Origin: Mycogone perniciosa
Taxonomy: Eukaryota; Ascomycota; Sordariomycetes; Hypocreales; Hypocreaceae
NCBI GenBank assembly: GCA_025331125.1
Contig: JAOALB010000180.1
Location: 1 to 64,000 of the forward strand
Length of the DNA: 64,000 nt
Direction: 5' to 3'
Below the pieces are notes generated by a model that did not search any database, was not told the DNA's origin, and saw only the letters and a list, made by a program, of their open reading frames with translations. Shown one piece after another: positions 1 to 11,707 of this stretch (position 1 is the stretch's first letter; each line of letters opens with the position of its first letter). The position numbers and the translations under genes were made by a program.

Positions 1-75
<75 letters not shown>
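1..75. repeat. 75-base poly-C homopolymer at window start
   Basis: The first 75 bases are all C and run directly into the first intron of the glucose-6-phosphate isomerase gene. A pure C tract of this length is not typical of a fungal intron. It looks like a contig or scaffold edge, a cloning or homopolymer tail, or a gap filler rather than native sequence. It truncates the neighbouring gene. Confidence 0.95.
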
Positions 76-77
<2 letters not shown>

Positions 78-93
78 AACGGAATCCTCTTAC

Positions 94-593
94 AGATCAG
101 AGCCGCCAATGCCAACGTTGACAATGTTGGTCAACTTCTTGCCCGTGTAGCCCTTCCACTCACCACTCCGGACCTGCTCGGAGAACTCCTTCATATGATT
201 GAGGACCTCGTTGACGCCTCCAGAGCCGTTCATGACATCCTGTCCCTCAACCTTCATCTCCCAGCCACCAACATTGCGCAGTGCGGTGTGGTAAACAACA
301 CGCTTCTCGGTGAAGTTGATATGTTCGCCAGCAAACATGGCATCGCGCTTCTTCTCAACGCCAGCCTGCTCGGCGAGCTTGACCAGCAGATTGAGCGTCT
401 CGTCGGTAAGGAAGTTCTTGCTGAAGTCGAAGAGGATGTCGGAGGAGACGCCGTCGGCTTTGAAGGTGCGTGAGAATCGCTCAAACCGCTGAGGGTCCGA
501 AGCGAAGGCTTCCTTCAGGACGAAGTTCTTGCCGACATTATCGCGATGAGTCTGGAGCTCTGACCAGGCGGGGAGGTTGTTTGCGGGAGCCAT
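94..593 (-). CDS. pgi1: Glucose-6-phosphate isomerase, 5' exon only (partial)
   Basis: This is the N-terminal third of glucose-6-phosphate isomerase, the cytosolic glycolytic enzyme that interconverts glucose-6-phosphate and fructose-6-phosphate. The start at 593 (MAPANNLPAWSEL) is the usual fungal N-terminus. An open frame continues upstream to about 707, but I treat that as 5' UTR. Conserved PGI stretches follow: HINFTEKRVVYHTALRN, then NVGIGGSDL at the exon end. The exon stops at a GTAAGA donor (93-89), exactly where the conserved GGSDLGP block is split. About 166 codons of an expected 550 or so are present; the rest is lost to the poly-C tract and window edge. The family assignment is secure. 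The truncation is positional or artefactual, not evidence of a pseudogene. Confidence 0.93.
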
Positions 594-1696
594 CTTTCTT
601 CGGCGCGGGTGGTATGGATGGGATGGATTAGGGAGAAGATTCGCTATGAGCACAAGGTCAGCAATATTGATCTCGATATTGATCTTCAACTCGGCAAAAA
701 AAGACACGAGGATGGACCCAGAAGGGCCATAATATAGATATGGAATGGAAGCACCGGAAGACCGTCAAACGAACGGCATGCACGGAGCTGTGATGGTGGG
801 GGTGGCGTCGAGAGAATTGCGCACCAGAGATCTACTCACCAGTCTAGAAGACGCTGGAAATACCACCTCACGCGTCAGGTGAGTACGAGATGTTGGTTTG
901 GCTGGTGAATGAATGAAGGATGGCAAGATGGACAAGTACAAGAGGTATTAGATAGATAGCAGATGGAGAGAGGTGGAGGGGAAGCTCTTGCAGGCTCCTC
1001 CTTTTTTGCCCCTCACTGCTACGAAGTACTCTACTCTGTATGTACTCCGTACTATACATTTCATTTCGTGACGATGACCTCACACCAATAAGCTCATGTA
1101 ACCCCACCCCCACCTTTCAGTCTGACTTATATATTACCTAGCATTACGAATGAACTGATGCCATCTCCAACAATGTTTAGCGGACGAGTGCTTAATTCAT
1201 TCCTACCTACTACTCGTACATCCAGAAATCCTTATTTACAGTCAGCTGAGTCCATCGTTGAATGCCAGACAGGGCGGAACCTTTCCATGCTCCGGAGTGC
1301 TTGGTTGACAGGTGCTGTAGCAGGTATTGTTCCATAAATCAATCAGTCAGAGCCAACAAGTAAATATTTATACTGGGAAATTCCAATGATGCCTGCATCT
1401 ATTTATCTCGCCCGTCCCTCTCCGTCTTGTCTGAGCCAGGCTCCAAGCATATCAGAACTGCTTACTAGCACAGAAAAGAGAAAACTCCACAATGATCCCT
1501 GCCAAACTCCGGAATATATGGTTCATCATGCACTGCCAGGCAAACATGTGCGTTTGTATCTTCCGCCATGCTGGCCGCATTGCCAGCCCTTACTTTGCGT
1601 CTTGTGTTCCAAAGCATCAGATCAAATCGCCTTCACTCCGACCCCACCATCTAATATCTTGATTCCCTACTTGCAAAACACAACTCGTTGGCAGTC
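594..1696. other. Intergenic: PGI promoter side and Sch9 3' flank
   Basis: I see no supported gene in these 1.1 kb. The stretch holds the upstream region of the isomerase and the 3' flank of the kinase gene. One copy of the dispersed motif TACTCCGTA lies at 1043-1051. Short open frames here have no coding character. Confidence 0.6.
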
Positions 1697-3824
1697 TTAG
1701 TTGCCTTGGAGGCTCCCCACAAATGATGGATCCTTCACGCTGCCGCCAGCGTCTCCCAAGCCCGCAATTGGGCGGTTGTAGCTGAATCCCTGGAATTGGT
1801 TCTGCATCGTCTGAGACAGCATCGGCCCCTCAACGTACGAATCCTGAGGAGCCTCGGACGTGAACTCGGGATCAAAATTTGCCGTATCCAAAGCATCCGC
1901 CTACGCAGTTCAGTTAGTCAACCATTATCCCCTACTTCGATATTCACGCTCAAGGTTACACTTACCACATTGGGCTTGAATGTAGGCTCATACTTCCGCT
2001 GCAACAGTTTACGCCAATCAATGTCATGGAAGAACGGGTGTGCCTTGATCTCTGCTGAGCCGTTGGCGCCGAGTCGCTTCTTGGGATCTCGGTTCAACAG
2101 CTTGGTCAAGAGGTCCTTGGCTGCTGCAGGAACCACGTCAGAGAAATGAAGAGGTTCCGACAGGATCTTCCGGTACATCTCGTTGGTGTTCTCGTCGTAA
2201 AACGGTGGTAAACCCGTCAGCATTTCATAGAGAAGGACACCCAGAGTCCACCAATCGACCGTCTTGTTGTACCCCTGACCAAGCAGCAGTTCCGGGGCAA
2301 GATACTCAGGAGTACCACAGAAAGTGTTTGTCCTGTCCTCATCCTTCATATCGAGCTTGCAGAGACCAAAGTCGCAAAGGGCAATGTGGCCCTGGTAGTC
2401 CAGCAAGATATTCTCCGGTTTAAGATCGCGGTAGATGACGCTGAAGCCGTGTAAGCACTCCAGAGCGCACAGCAGCTCAGCTGTATAGAACCTCGATCTG
2501 TTGACATCAAATCGGTGTTCCTTTTGTAGGTGGTGGAAGAGCTCTCCTCCGTTGACAAATGCCAAGACGAAGTACAGCTTCTCTGGAGATTGGAAACTGA
2601 ACTTGAGGGGGACAATAAAAGGATTGTTAATCTGCGCCAGCACAGACCGCTCAGCCAGGGTATGGGCGACCTCGGATCGGGAGATAATATGCGCTTTTCG
2701 AATCGTCTTGAGTGCGTAAATTCGGCTCGTGTCCTTCTTACGCACTTGCATAACCTTGCCAAAGCTGCCTTTGCCCACCACCTTCAGCAGCTCAAAGTCC
2801 TCAATCTTGAGCTTTCCAGCCCGCGTCTCCACGTACTCGACACCAACCTTGATCTTGCCAGTGCCGTACTGAACTTCGACCCATTCAACGCCGCTGTGTC
2901 CATCACCCTTCTGGCGCTGGGCATGCTCTGCTGCTGCCTTTTCCCGGTCCTTCTTGCTGGCCTTGGGGTCATCAACGTACGGTTGCCTTTCCTCGAATCG
3001 TGGGTTGATCCGAGCCACACCCAAGAAGATATCTTGGCTTCGTCCAGCCCCGGGAGGGGCATTGGGGTTGCGCATGTACAAGTGAATAACCAGCTCCGTT
3101 ACTCTTGAAACGTCAAATTTGTACTGGGTGTTACCACCGGCCCATAGAGGATTCTCGGGATTTCCGTCCACGGAGTTGACAAAGACCTGAACCTTGTCAA
3201 AGTCGAGAAGCGCATAGGGCATGTATTTCCCTGAAATTCGGCCATGGTTTGTGGGGATTGGTCCAAAGCCACCAGCGGAAGAGTGCGGTCTGGCCCCGTT
3301 CGCGAATGAGCCTGCCACGCGCTGCGATGACGGGCGAACCGAGCCTGCTATGGATGCGCCTGACGATGCTGAACTCTGGTGTTGGGATGCGAAAGCATTT
3401 CTATGTTGCTCGGGGAGTGAAAAGCCTTGGCCTTCGTGGAGTGTGACGACCAAGATGCCGGGCTTTGGGGGTTTAACAACGGGCGCCTGAGTCAAGGCTT
3501 CCGAAGCGGCTAGGGAGACGGCAGGATTAGAATGACCGTCCCGAATCCCTCGATCGCAGTTCACTTACAAATACCACTCTCAGTCGTCGGCGTGGTGGCA
3601 CCAGGGCTCGGCTGGCCCTTTTCATCCTTATCTGTGATGGTAGAGGTCGAGGGGGATCGAGAAAATGCGCTCAGGGGTCCAAGGTGAGTCTCCTTGAGTT
3701 CTAAACATCTACTTGTCAGCTAAATGCCGTGATGTGTCTCGATATTCGCCCGTGACAGCGCCAAACTCGAGTCGACCGCGTTAGGAGATGGAGAGATATT
3801 ACTTTTCGTGAGCTTCCACGACAT
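1697..3824 (-). CDS. sch9: AGC-family protein kinase Sch9 (C2 + kinase + AGC tail), 633 aa
   Basis: This is the Sch9/S6-kinase-type AGC kinase, acting downstream of TOR in nutrient, growth and stress signalling. There are four exons: 3824-3803, 3700-3569, 3509-1966 and 1900-1697. They sum to 1902 bases with all phases closing. The ATG at 3824 sits in a CCGCCACC context and gives MSWKLTKKLKETHLGPLS, a typical filamentous-fungal Sch9 N-terminus; the first exon is only 22 bases. A C2-like domain lies at about residues 68-280 and the kinase domain at about 290-547. Visible kinase motifs are GKGSFGKV (297-304), the lysine in YALK (about 319), YRDLKPEN (about 411), DFG (about 431) and the activation segment TFCGTPE (about 447). 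The C-terminal hydrophobic motif FQGFSYNRP is encoded by the last exon. All catalytic residues are present. Confidence 0.95.
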
Positions 3825-5873
3825 GGTGGCGGTATTGTTGGGCGGGACAACGGAAGAGGGGGCTCAGATGGAAGATCTGAGGGCAGCGGGAATCCGATGA
3901 AAACGGTGAGGGCTTTGGGAGAGAAAAGAGGCGTTCCGGCAGTTGGCAGCAATCTGAACGAGCAGCCGCTTGATGGCGGACTGCGCAGGACAAGGTGGTC
4001 GGCCGGCTTGGGTTCTGCTTCTGCTGCAATCCAATCAATAGCTCGCGGACTCGACTTATCGAACCCACCCAACCCTGGTTTGACGATAAAACTATTGAAG
4101 GAAGTCAATGGTCGCAGGGTCGGGAATTCGCAGTGCCAAGGGATGAAAGAGATGGGATAAGAGACGTCTGGCCAACGGAGAGGGGCGGAGGCGGAGGCGA
4201 TAGAGATATATTGTTGGCGCCAGGTCGAGGGTTTGACGACAGGAGGAGGCGTAGCCACGGAGGAATCTGGGGGTGAAAGGGACCAGGGACCAGGGTCTAC
4301 AGGTACTTTGTACGGTGCGGTTCGTGTTGTCCTCACAGTGCGTTGCCAGGGGCCCGTCACGCGGAATTGGAGCCCTCCGCACGGTGCGAGGCTTGCGAGG
4401 CTTGCGAGATAAAGCTTCTAGGCCCTGCAGGTGGGCTTTTTGGCTTTTGTTTTAAATAGCAGTAGCAGTTCTAGATCATCAGCCGGGTGGTAACACAAAA
4501 GGAAAGCCATTGTATTAGTTGGAGCGCGAATAATAGCATGTGCCCCAATGCTCGTCGTACTCGTAATGAATGAAGACTTTCATTCGCGCGTGTACGTCAT
4601 TGCTGTAGCACGTCGATAATACCGGTCCCACTGGCGACACATTACGAGGTGGTACTAATGCGCTTATCGACCTAGTAGTACTTCATAGTCGCTATCGCAT
4701 GTCATGGTCTTCCAGGTTGAAAGTTGATCAACAAGACGGCAGCGCCGAGGGTGCGCAGCCACAGGCCAACGTCATGGGCTCGTTGATACGAGAGGTCGAT
4801 TGATAGCAACATGTGCTACGAAGTAATACTTCGTATGGAGTACTTTGTAGGTACCTATCATTATTCCAGGATTTGGGCGGCGATTCATGAGTCAGCACAT
4901 CATGTTGATGACGAGATTCATCAAGCTGCTTCATACCCGCCCGTCCCAGTGTATCACAACCAAATATGCATAGAACCCCTATAATTCGAGACCATGATTA
5001 TGGTGCTCGAAGATTAATCCAACGGAGATTTTTGTTTCGGTTTCATTAGAAAGCGCATGTTGGGTAAATTAAGCTAACTCCTTTGTGTAATTGACTGTTC
5101 CCGTCTACTCCATAGAAATCCATAATAGCACTCCATAGCACTCCATAACACTCGTCAGCGGAAGACCTGAATTTGGGACTGCTCAACACCAACATTTTCC
5201 ACCTACAGGAATTCTTCATTCCAAACATTAGATACTGTCTGACTGACAACAGACTCACAGGCCTACGATACACGATGTCGAATTCTCCCATTCGCTTCCA
5301 CTCATAGCAATTGCACAGTAACTACTCCGTAACTGTCTTCAATTTGACGACAAAAACTGTTAATTCAGTTCAAAATTGCCTACCCTAGAGTCAAGTCGTC
5401 CGAAGGTTGGGTGGGGCACTGCGAAGTACTACTTCGTACCACTCCCCCTTTTTCCACCGCCCCGCAGCAGAGTGCCCAAACAGGCAATGATGGATACCTG
5501 ACAATTTAGGCGCCCCCCCTGCACTCGACCTGGAGCTGACCACCTGGCATGAGAGAAGCGCCAGCAGGACACATTTTCGTGAAGCTGGTCCTAGCCCATA
5601 CGAGAGTTGCGATTCTGCTGCGAAACGATTCCTCGACGACGCCAAATAACCCGGGGCAGTAGCACCTTGTCCAGCTCATACTCATATTCGACAGGCCGTT
5701 GCGCCAGCATTGCACCTGCCGTTGCCCTCACATGTGGGAGGAGGCCGAAGTCGATACCCCCCGCCGCCTCTTTACTTCTCCTACCGCCATCCTGCCCTTC
5801 GCCAACCGTTGACGAATCTTTGCCCTTCTCTATAGCATTGCGACAGGCGCCCTAGCAGGGACTAATCGCAAAG
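3825..5873. other. Divergent promoter region between sch9 and sec27
   Basis: These 2 kb separate two divergently transcribed housekeeping genes. Several open frames of 60-210 codons on both strands lack recognisable domains and overlap one another, so I do not call them. TACTTCGTA/TACGAAGTA and TACTCCGTA-type motifs occur near 4810-4850, 5320 and 5430. Confidence 0.6.
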
Positions 5874-8790
5874 ATGAGACTGGACGTCAAGGTCAGTCCT
5901 CCCCCATCCCTCTGTCAGCTCCCTGCCTTGCGCTACGGCATCTGCTCTCGCTCCCGCTTCCCCAAGTCGGTGTCGGTGTTGATATCGTTGTCACCAACAC
6001 CATATGAGCCCTGAGACCATGCGGCTGACACCTGATGCACGAAATAGCGCCAGCTCTACGCCCGCAGCGAGCGGGTTAAGGGCATTGACTTTCACCCTCA
6101 GGAGCCATGGATCCTGACGACTCTCTACAGCGGTATGCCATGACGACTCGCCAACCTGTCCGCATCCAGACGTTCCTAACAGTTTCTCACATCTCGCAGG
6201 TCATGTTAATATCTGGTCATACGAGACACAGCAAATCGTCAAAACTTTCGAGCTGACCGATGTCCCCGTACGAGCTGGTCGGTTCGTTGCGCGCAAGAAC
6301 TGGATTGTCTGTGGATCCGACGATTTCCAATTGAGAGTCTACAACTACAACACTTCCGAAAAGATCACCTCCTTCGAGGCGCACCCGGACTACATCAGAG
6401 CCATTGCTGTTCACCCCACGCTGCCGTTCGTTCTGACTGCCTCCGATGACATGACCATTAAGCTGTGGGATTGGGACAAGGGCTGGAAATGTATCCAAGT
6501 ATATGAAGGCCATAGCCACTATGTCATGGGCCTTGCCATCAACCCGAAAGATACCAACACATTTGCCTCGGCATGCTTGGACCGAACCGTCAAGATCTGG
6601 AGTCTAGGATCAGCTACTCCCAACTTCACGCTCGAAGCTCATGAGACAAAAGGAGTCAACCACGTCGACTACTATCCCCATTCCGACAAGCCTTACCTCC
6701 TTACCACCTCCGATGACCGAACCGTCAAGGTCTGGGACTATACCACCAAGTCCCTGATCGCTACCCTCGAGGGTCACACCAACAATGTCTCTTTCGCTTG
6801 CTACCATCCAGAGTTACCCGTCATCATCTCTGGTTCAGAAGACGGCACCATCAAACTTTGGCATGCCAACACGTACCGACTCGAGCAGTCTCTTAGCTAT
6901 AGCCTGGAGCGTGCATGGTGTGTCTCCTACCAGAAGGGAAAGCAGGGCGTTGCAGTTGGATTTGACGATGGCGCTGTCGTTGTGAAGCTCGGACGAGAGG
7001 AACCTGCTGTCTCCATGGACGCCTCAGGAAAATTGATATGGGCGAGGCAAAACGAAGTAGTGTCCTCCATCATTAAAGGGGGTAAGGTTCATGGCCTAGG
7101 CTTGATTTTATGTCTGCTGACTCGGTGTAGATGCTTCCATTAAAGATAACGAACCTATTTCTCTGCCGACAAAAGACTTGGGGACTTGCGAGGTCTACCC
7201 ACAGACACTGATTCATTCCCCCAACGGTCGATTCGTCGCTGTCTGCGGCGATGGCGAGTACATCATCTACACGGCGTTGGCTTGGAGAAACAAGGCATTC
7301 GGCTCTGCATTGGATTTCGTATGGGCGTCCAAGGAAAACAGTAACGACTTTGCCATTCGAGAGTCACCTATGAGCGTCAAAGTCTTCAAGAACTTTGTAG
7401 AAAAGAGTGGTGGTTTGGATGTCGGGTTCCAGGCTGAGGGTCTGACAGGAGGTGTTCTCCTTGGTGTAACAGGACAGGGTGGCGTTTCCTTCTTTGACTG
7501 GGCCACGGGTGGTTTGGTGCGAAGAATTGAGGTGGAACCCAAGCAGGTTGGTCAATCCAGTCGACTGTAACCGATGGCCTGCTAATTTCTTTAGGTCTAC
7601 TGGTCAGAGAGTGGTGAGCTAGTGGCCATCGCCTGCGAGGATACCTTTTACGTACTGCGCTTCTCCAGAGAGAACTACATCGAAGCTGTTCAGGCTGGCC
7701 AAGTTGAGGAGGATGGCGTGGAGTCAGCGTTCGAGGTCATTACTGATGTCAGCGAGAGGTATGTTGAGCAAAGCAACCCTTATCCTAGGAGAGAAGAACT
7801 GGGTTGATTTACTGAATATTTATTAGCATTCGAACTGGTGAATGGGTCGGCGACTGCTTTATCTACACCAACAACACAAACCGACTCAACTACCTGGTCG
7901 GTGACCAGACATACACCATCTCACACTTTGACAAGCCTATGTACCTTTTGGGCTACATTCAGAGGGATTCTCGGCTTTACCTCGCCGATAAGGATGTCAA
8001 CGTCACGTCCTTCGCTCTCTCACAACCAGTTCTTGAGTACCAGACCCTCGTCCTACGTGAGGACATGGAGACGGCCGCAGAACTACTGCCAACAATTCCT
8101 GCTGACCAATTGAACAAGATTGCGCGGTTCTTGGAGGGTCAAGGACACAAGGAGCTGGCTTTGGAAGTCGCCACAGACCCAGAACACAAGTTTGAGCTCT
8201 CATTGGCACTGAACCAACTCGAAATTGCACTAGATTTAGCCCGACAGGCTGACGCTGATCACAAGTGGAAGACAGTCGGTGATGCGGCCTTGGCAGCCTG
8301 GGATGTTGGCCTTGCTGCCGAGTGCTTTAGCCATGCCAAGGACCTGGGCTCTCTACTCCTCGTCTATTCATCAACAGGTGACCGAGAGGGTCTTGCCAAA
8401 CTCGCCGCGCAAGCAGAGGGAGCCAACGCCCACAACGTGGCCTTCTCCTGCTTCTGGCTCCTCGGGGAGGTCCAGCGATGCGTGGATGTCCTGACCAAGA
8501 CGGGCCGATTCGTGGAGGCGACACTGTTCGCACAGACATATAAGCCTAGCCTGGCCCCTTCAGTGGCTAAGGAGTGGAAGGGGAACTTGGAGAAGAATAA
8601 GAAGGGACGAGTAGCAAAGCTCATTAGCGTTCCCGATGATGATGCAGAGCTTTTCCCGGAGTGGGATGCCTGGCTGCAACTGGAAAGCGAGGGCGCAGCT
8701 GCCACTGAGGAGGCAGCAGGTGCAGAAGCTGAAGAAGAAGGAGAGAACGAAAATGAGGATGAGGAAGAAGATGAAGAGGACGAGGAGTAA
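5874..8790 (+). CDS. sec27: COPI coat beta-prime subunit (WD40 + TPR-like), 842 aa
   Basis: This is the beta-prime subunit of the COPI coatomer, which packages retrograde Golgi-to-ER vesicles and recognises dilysine cargo tails with its WD40 propellers. Six exons: 5874-5891, 6048-6132, 6200-7081, 7131-7546, 7595-7758 and 7827-8790; the sum is 2529 bases. The first exon encodes MRLDVK and splices to RQLYARSERVKGIDFHPQEPW, the signature N-terminus. Successive WD repeats are visible (e.g. DDMTIKLWDWDKGW, LDRTVKIWSL, DDRTVKVWDY, EDGTIKLWH). The second propeller and alpha-solenoid follow (FLEGQGHKELAL, FSHAKDLGSLLLVYSSTGD). The C-terminus is a highly acidic Glu/Asp run of about 35 residues. Length and layout match the family. 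Confidence 0.96.
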
Positions 8791-9231
8791 AGGCGCAGGA
8801 AGGGTGCCTAATTATATCTAGATGGCGTAGAAGAGGGATTTATGTGAATATGATGTTTCTTGTTGTGTTAGTATGAGTGATTGCACTTTGTCAAAGCCAA
8901 AGTTTTGCAAGAGGTGCCAAAGTGGGAGGCTCATTTAATTCTATGTCGCAAAAATACAAACTTGTCACGCTCTAGAAGGTCACGTCGAGTGATATTGGTC
9001 AATGAATCTAAACGCATGTGTAACAACTAGTATTACAGAACATCAACATGGATGAGCCCCGATGATAGGGGAACACCTCACATCTCCAGAGCTGTTGACA
9101 CAACTTGTTCATCAACTCACGTCCTCCAATAATTATCAAATAATACCATCCTGAATACTTGAGACAAAAGCTATGTGTACATCGCCGTACTGAAAAGACA
9201 CCATCTCATCCTGAAATACAGGGTTTTTTTT
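8791..9231. other. Intergenic: convergent 3' flanks
   Basis: This is the 3' flank shared by sec27 and the small GPI-type protein gene on the other strand. A T tract at 9225-9233 lies at the end of the opposite gene. I see nothing else here. Confidence 0.6.
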
Positions 9232-9693
9232 TTACAATAGAGCGGCAATACCGACAGCAGCAACAGCAGCCAAGGCCATGCCAGTCTCGCGGGGAGCAGC
9301 ATTGCCAGAGGTTGTCGTCCGGGCAGCGCCAGCGCCGGCGCCGGCACCAGAACCAGAGCCTTTGGTGCAAATAGGAGCGTTGGTGGGCAGAAGAGACGTG
9401 GTGATGCCACAGGCAGAAGCAAGCGAGGTGATCTCGGACCCGGAGGAGCTGTACCAAGAGAGGAACTTAGAGGTGTAGCTTGAGTAGTCGCTGCTGAGGG
9501 ATTGTGGCACGTTGATATCGCACGGGTCGGTGGCGGGGTGACTGACAAACTCAGACATGAGGGCAGGAGGAGGTGTGGGCACGTTTTGGACGATGTCGAG
9601 AAGGGATGAGGCGCATGCTGTTGGGTCGAGGTTGCGGTATCGAAGACTGGCGGTGGCAGCAGCCACGAAGGAGAGGAAGATGGCAGAGCGCAT
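9232..9693 (-). CDS. Small secreted GPI-anchored cell-surface protein, 153 aa
   Basis: A single-exon gene for a small cell-surface protein. The start at 9693 gives an N-terminal hydrophobic signal peptide (MRSAIFLSFVAAATA). The mature part has four cysteines (TACASS, DPCDIN, ACGI, PICT) and conserved-looking LLDIVQNVPTPPPAL and SSYTSKFLSWYSS stretches. It is followed by a Ser/Gly/Ala/Thr-rich linker and a hydrophobic C-terminus after SGNAAPRETG, the layout of a GPI-attachment signal. The arrangement resembles the fungal family often annotated as infection-structure-specific protein, but that link is from memory of the pattern and the biochemical role is unknown. An open frame extends 47 codons upstream; the internal ATG is preferred because it places the signal peptide at the N-terminus. 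Confidence 0.8.
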   Translation of the reverse strand: MRSAIFLSFVAAATASLRYRNLDPTACASSLLDIVQNVPTPPPALMSEFVSHPATDPCDINVPQSLSSDYSSYTSKFLSWYSSSGSEITSLASACGITTSLLPTNAPICTKGSGSGAGAGAGAARTTTSGNAAPRETGMALAAVAAVGIAALL

Positions 9694-11707
9694 TGTGATT
9701 GTGTGTGGTTGTCCTTGGTAGTCTGAGAGAGAGTTGGCAAGGAGAGATGTCTTGGGATAAGGAAACAAGATGAATAGGCTTCTATTATATGAGACTGAAG
9801 AGAATGGTAGCCCCATGAAGGGAGAGAGCCTCAATTACATCCAATTGATCCGTCCACTCAGCTGAAAACCAAATTGCCCACAGAATGCTGGCTAGTCTGC
9901 TTTATCTGCCTGTGCAATATGGCTTCAGGAACCCGACAAATGCGAGCGGCTGAGATTCCCCAGGCCCCCGCGGGAGTGACTAGCTCCTACGCCACAGGTA
10001 CCGGCTTAAAAGCTCAAACTAATGAACGCTTCAAGCTGGGTCATCACTATACTACTAACATAACAGCTGTCAAACCACTGGCGAATGAGGCAAAAGCCAA
10101 TCGCCACACAGTGATAGATTCGTGTTAGTGTTGACAGACAGGTCTTGACAGGTTGCCAAGTAGATACGACCTCCGGACAAACAAGGCACTCTTTTAAGCC
10201 AGTACCAGTACTAATACTCCATAAGGTTAGTATCTCGATAATCGATAGTGGTTTCTGCCGTTTGGACTCCTGTGGCTGCCATATTACATATTGCAGGACT
10301 ATGTAGTCGCAGGGCTGATTGGCACCAGCAAACCTACTTGTGGTATTTCCTACAAGCTGCGTTTCTTCGATACTCTTCAGCTCATAGTAGTTTCGGCGGA
10401 CTGAAGTCAAAGTGGCAACTAATACAAGTACTAAGTCTGGAGAGGGAGTAAGCATGTATGGAGATGGATCGATTCAGGGGTTCCACAAATTTCGGGCCTT
10501 GCCATATTAGTAGACGCCGAAACAGCCATGTGCTCGTGCTTCACCTTGCAATTTTGATGAATATGATTCGTCATGTTACGGAGCGTTTCGTCGAACTGCC
10601 GAATATTTTCAGAGAGCTACTTCGCAGAGCATGTCACTGCTCGTAAGACGGCGTAATGTTGTACTACTAGTAGTTATGTACTAGTAATAGTAGTATCAAG
10701 GATCGGCAGTGCTATCAAGGGAGTACGACGGACGGAGTAATACTATGAGCAATACTCCCCTAGCTGGGGTAATAGCACACGGTTCCAGTTTGAGAGGAAT
10801 GCGTTTTTCGACCCCACGATGCCGTCCATTGAGGTTGTGGCATGAAAGCGTTGCATGCTGACCCTTCCCGACCCTGGTAGATATTTGGACGTTCCGCGAC
10901 TTATCTCTTGGCTCTCATCTCGCCAATATGCACCCGAGGGTGGCTTTTCTGGCCGCACAAACTATTTACTGGTCTATCTGACACGGATGAATGATTTGAG
11001 AAGGCTTACGACGCATACGATATCACGTGTATATCGAGGACAAGCCCAACGAGGATTGAGGCTCTTGGGTGGGGCCATCCATCTCTGACACATGTTCTTG
11101 CAGACACGAGTTTTTTTGCCCAACTATTAAGAATACCATCTGAGGGGCTATCTGTAGTAATGAGTGACATAATATATCGCAAGAGTCGTCCATGTTAATT
11201 GGAGTTTTGTATAAGACTGATTCTTCAAAAGGGATGGAACCAAAGGCCTTGCATGGAGATAACAGGCGCCGTGTTGATGCGCCCAAAAGGGGTTACCAGG
11301 CCATGCGGCATTGCACTGGCGCTCCTACCATCAACTCATAAACAGACACCTCAAGGACACCTCACGGACTGCTTCGCAGATGAACGTGCAAATGAAGATC
11401 CCGGATGCTTCTTCACATGGCAGACGGAGAGTAAACGACAACCTCAAATTGACTGGGATTGAGGCTTCAAATAGGTCATGAGTCACAACCTGAACCGCCG
11501 GTGGCCTTTGTCTACGTGTAGTTCCATTCTGCGGTTTGGCAATGATACTGTGCTGTTCGATACTATACTAATTCGCACTATCCATGGCTATTAGACATGT
11601 TGGAGAGCTTCACAAGATAGCTCATGACAGAGTCCATCACTCCCCTGACCAATATGTGCAACCAACAACAGTTTCGTCGCATCTACTAGTACACCATGAC
11701 ACCCAGT
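9694..11707. other. Intergenic, no supported gene
   Basis: Two kilobases hold the promoter of the GPI-type protein and the 3' flank of the deacetylase. TAGTA-rich simple sequence occurs at about 10660-10700, and a TACGGAGTA-like motif near 10730. The longest open frame (149 codons, minus strand) has no recognisable features. Confidence 0.5.

Noticed and set aside
3716..4360. 214-codon minus-strand frame upstream of sch9
   Set aside because: It overlaps the true first exon and intron 1 of sch9 in a different frame and shows no domain; probably 5' UTR/promoter.
10006..10455. 149-codon minus-strand frame
   Set aside because: No recognisable motif and no neighbouring exons that splice to it.
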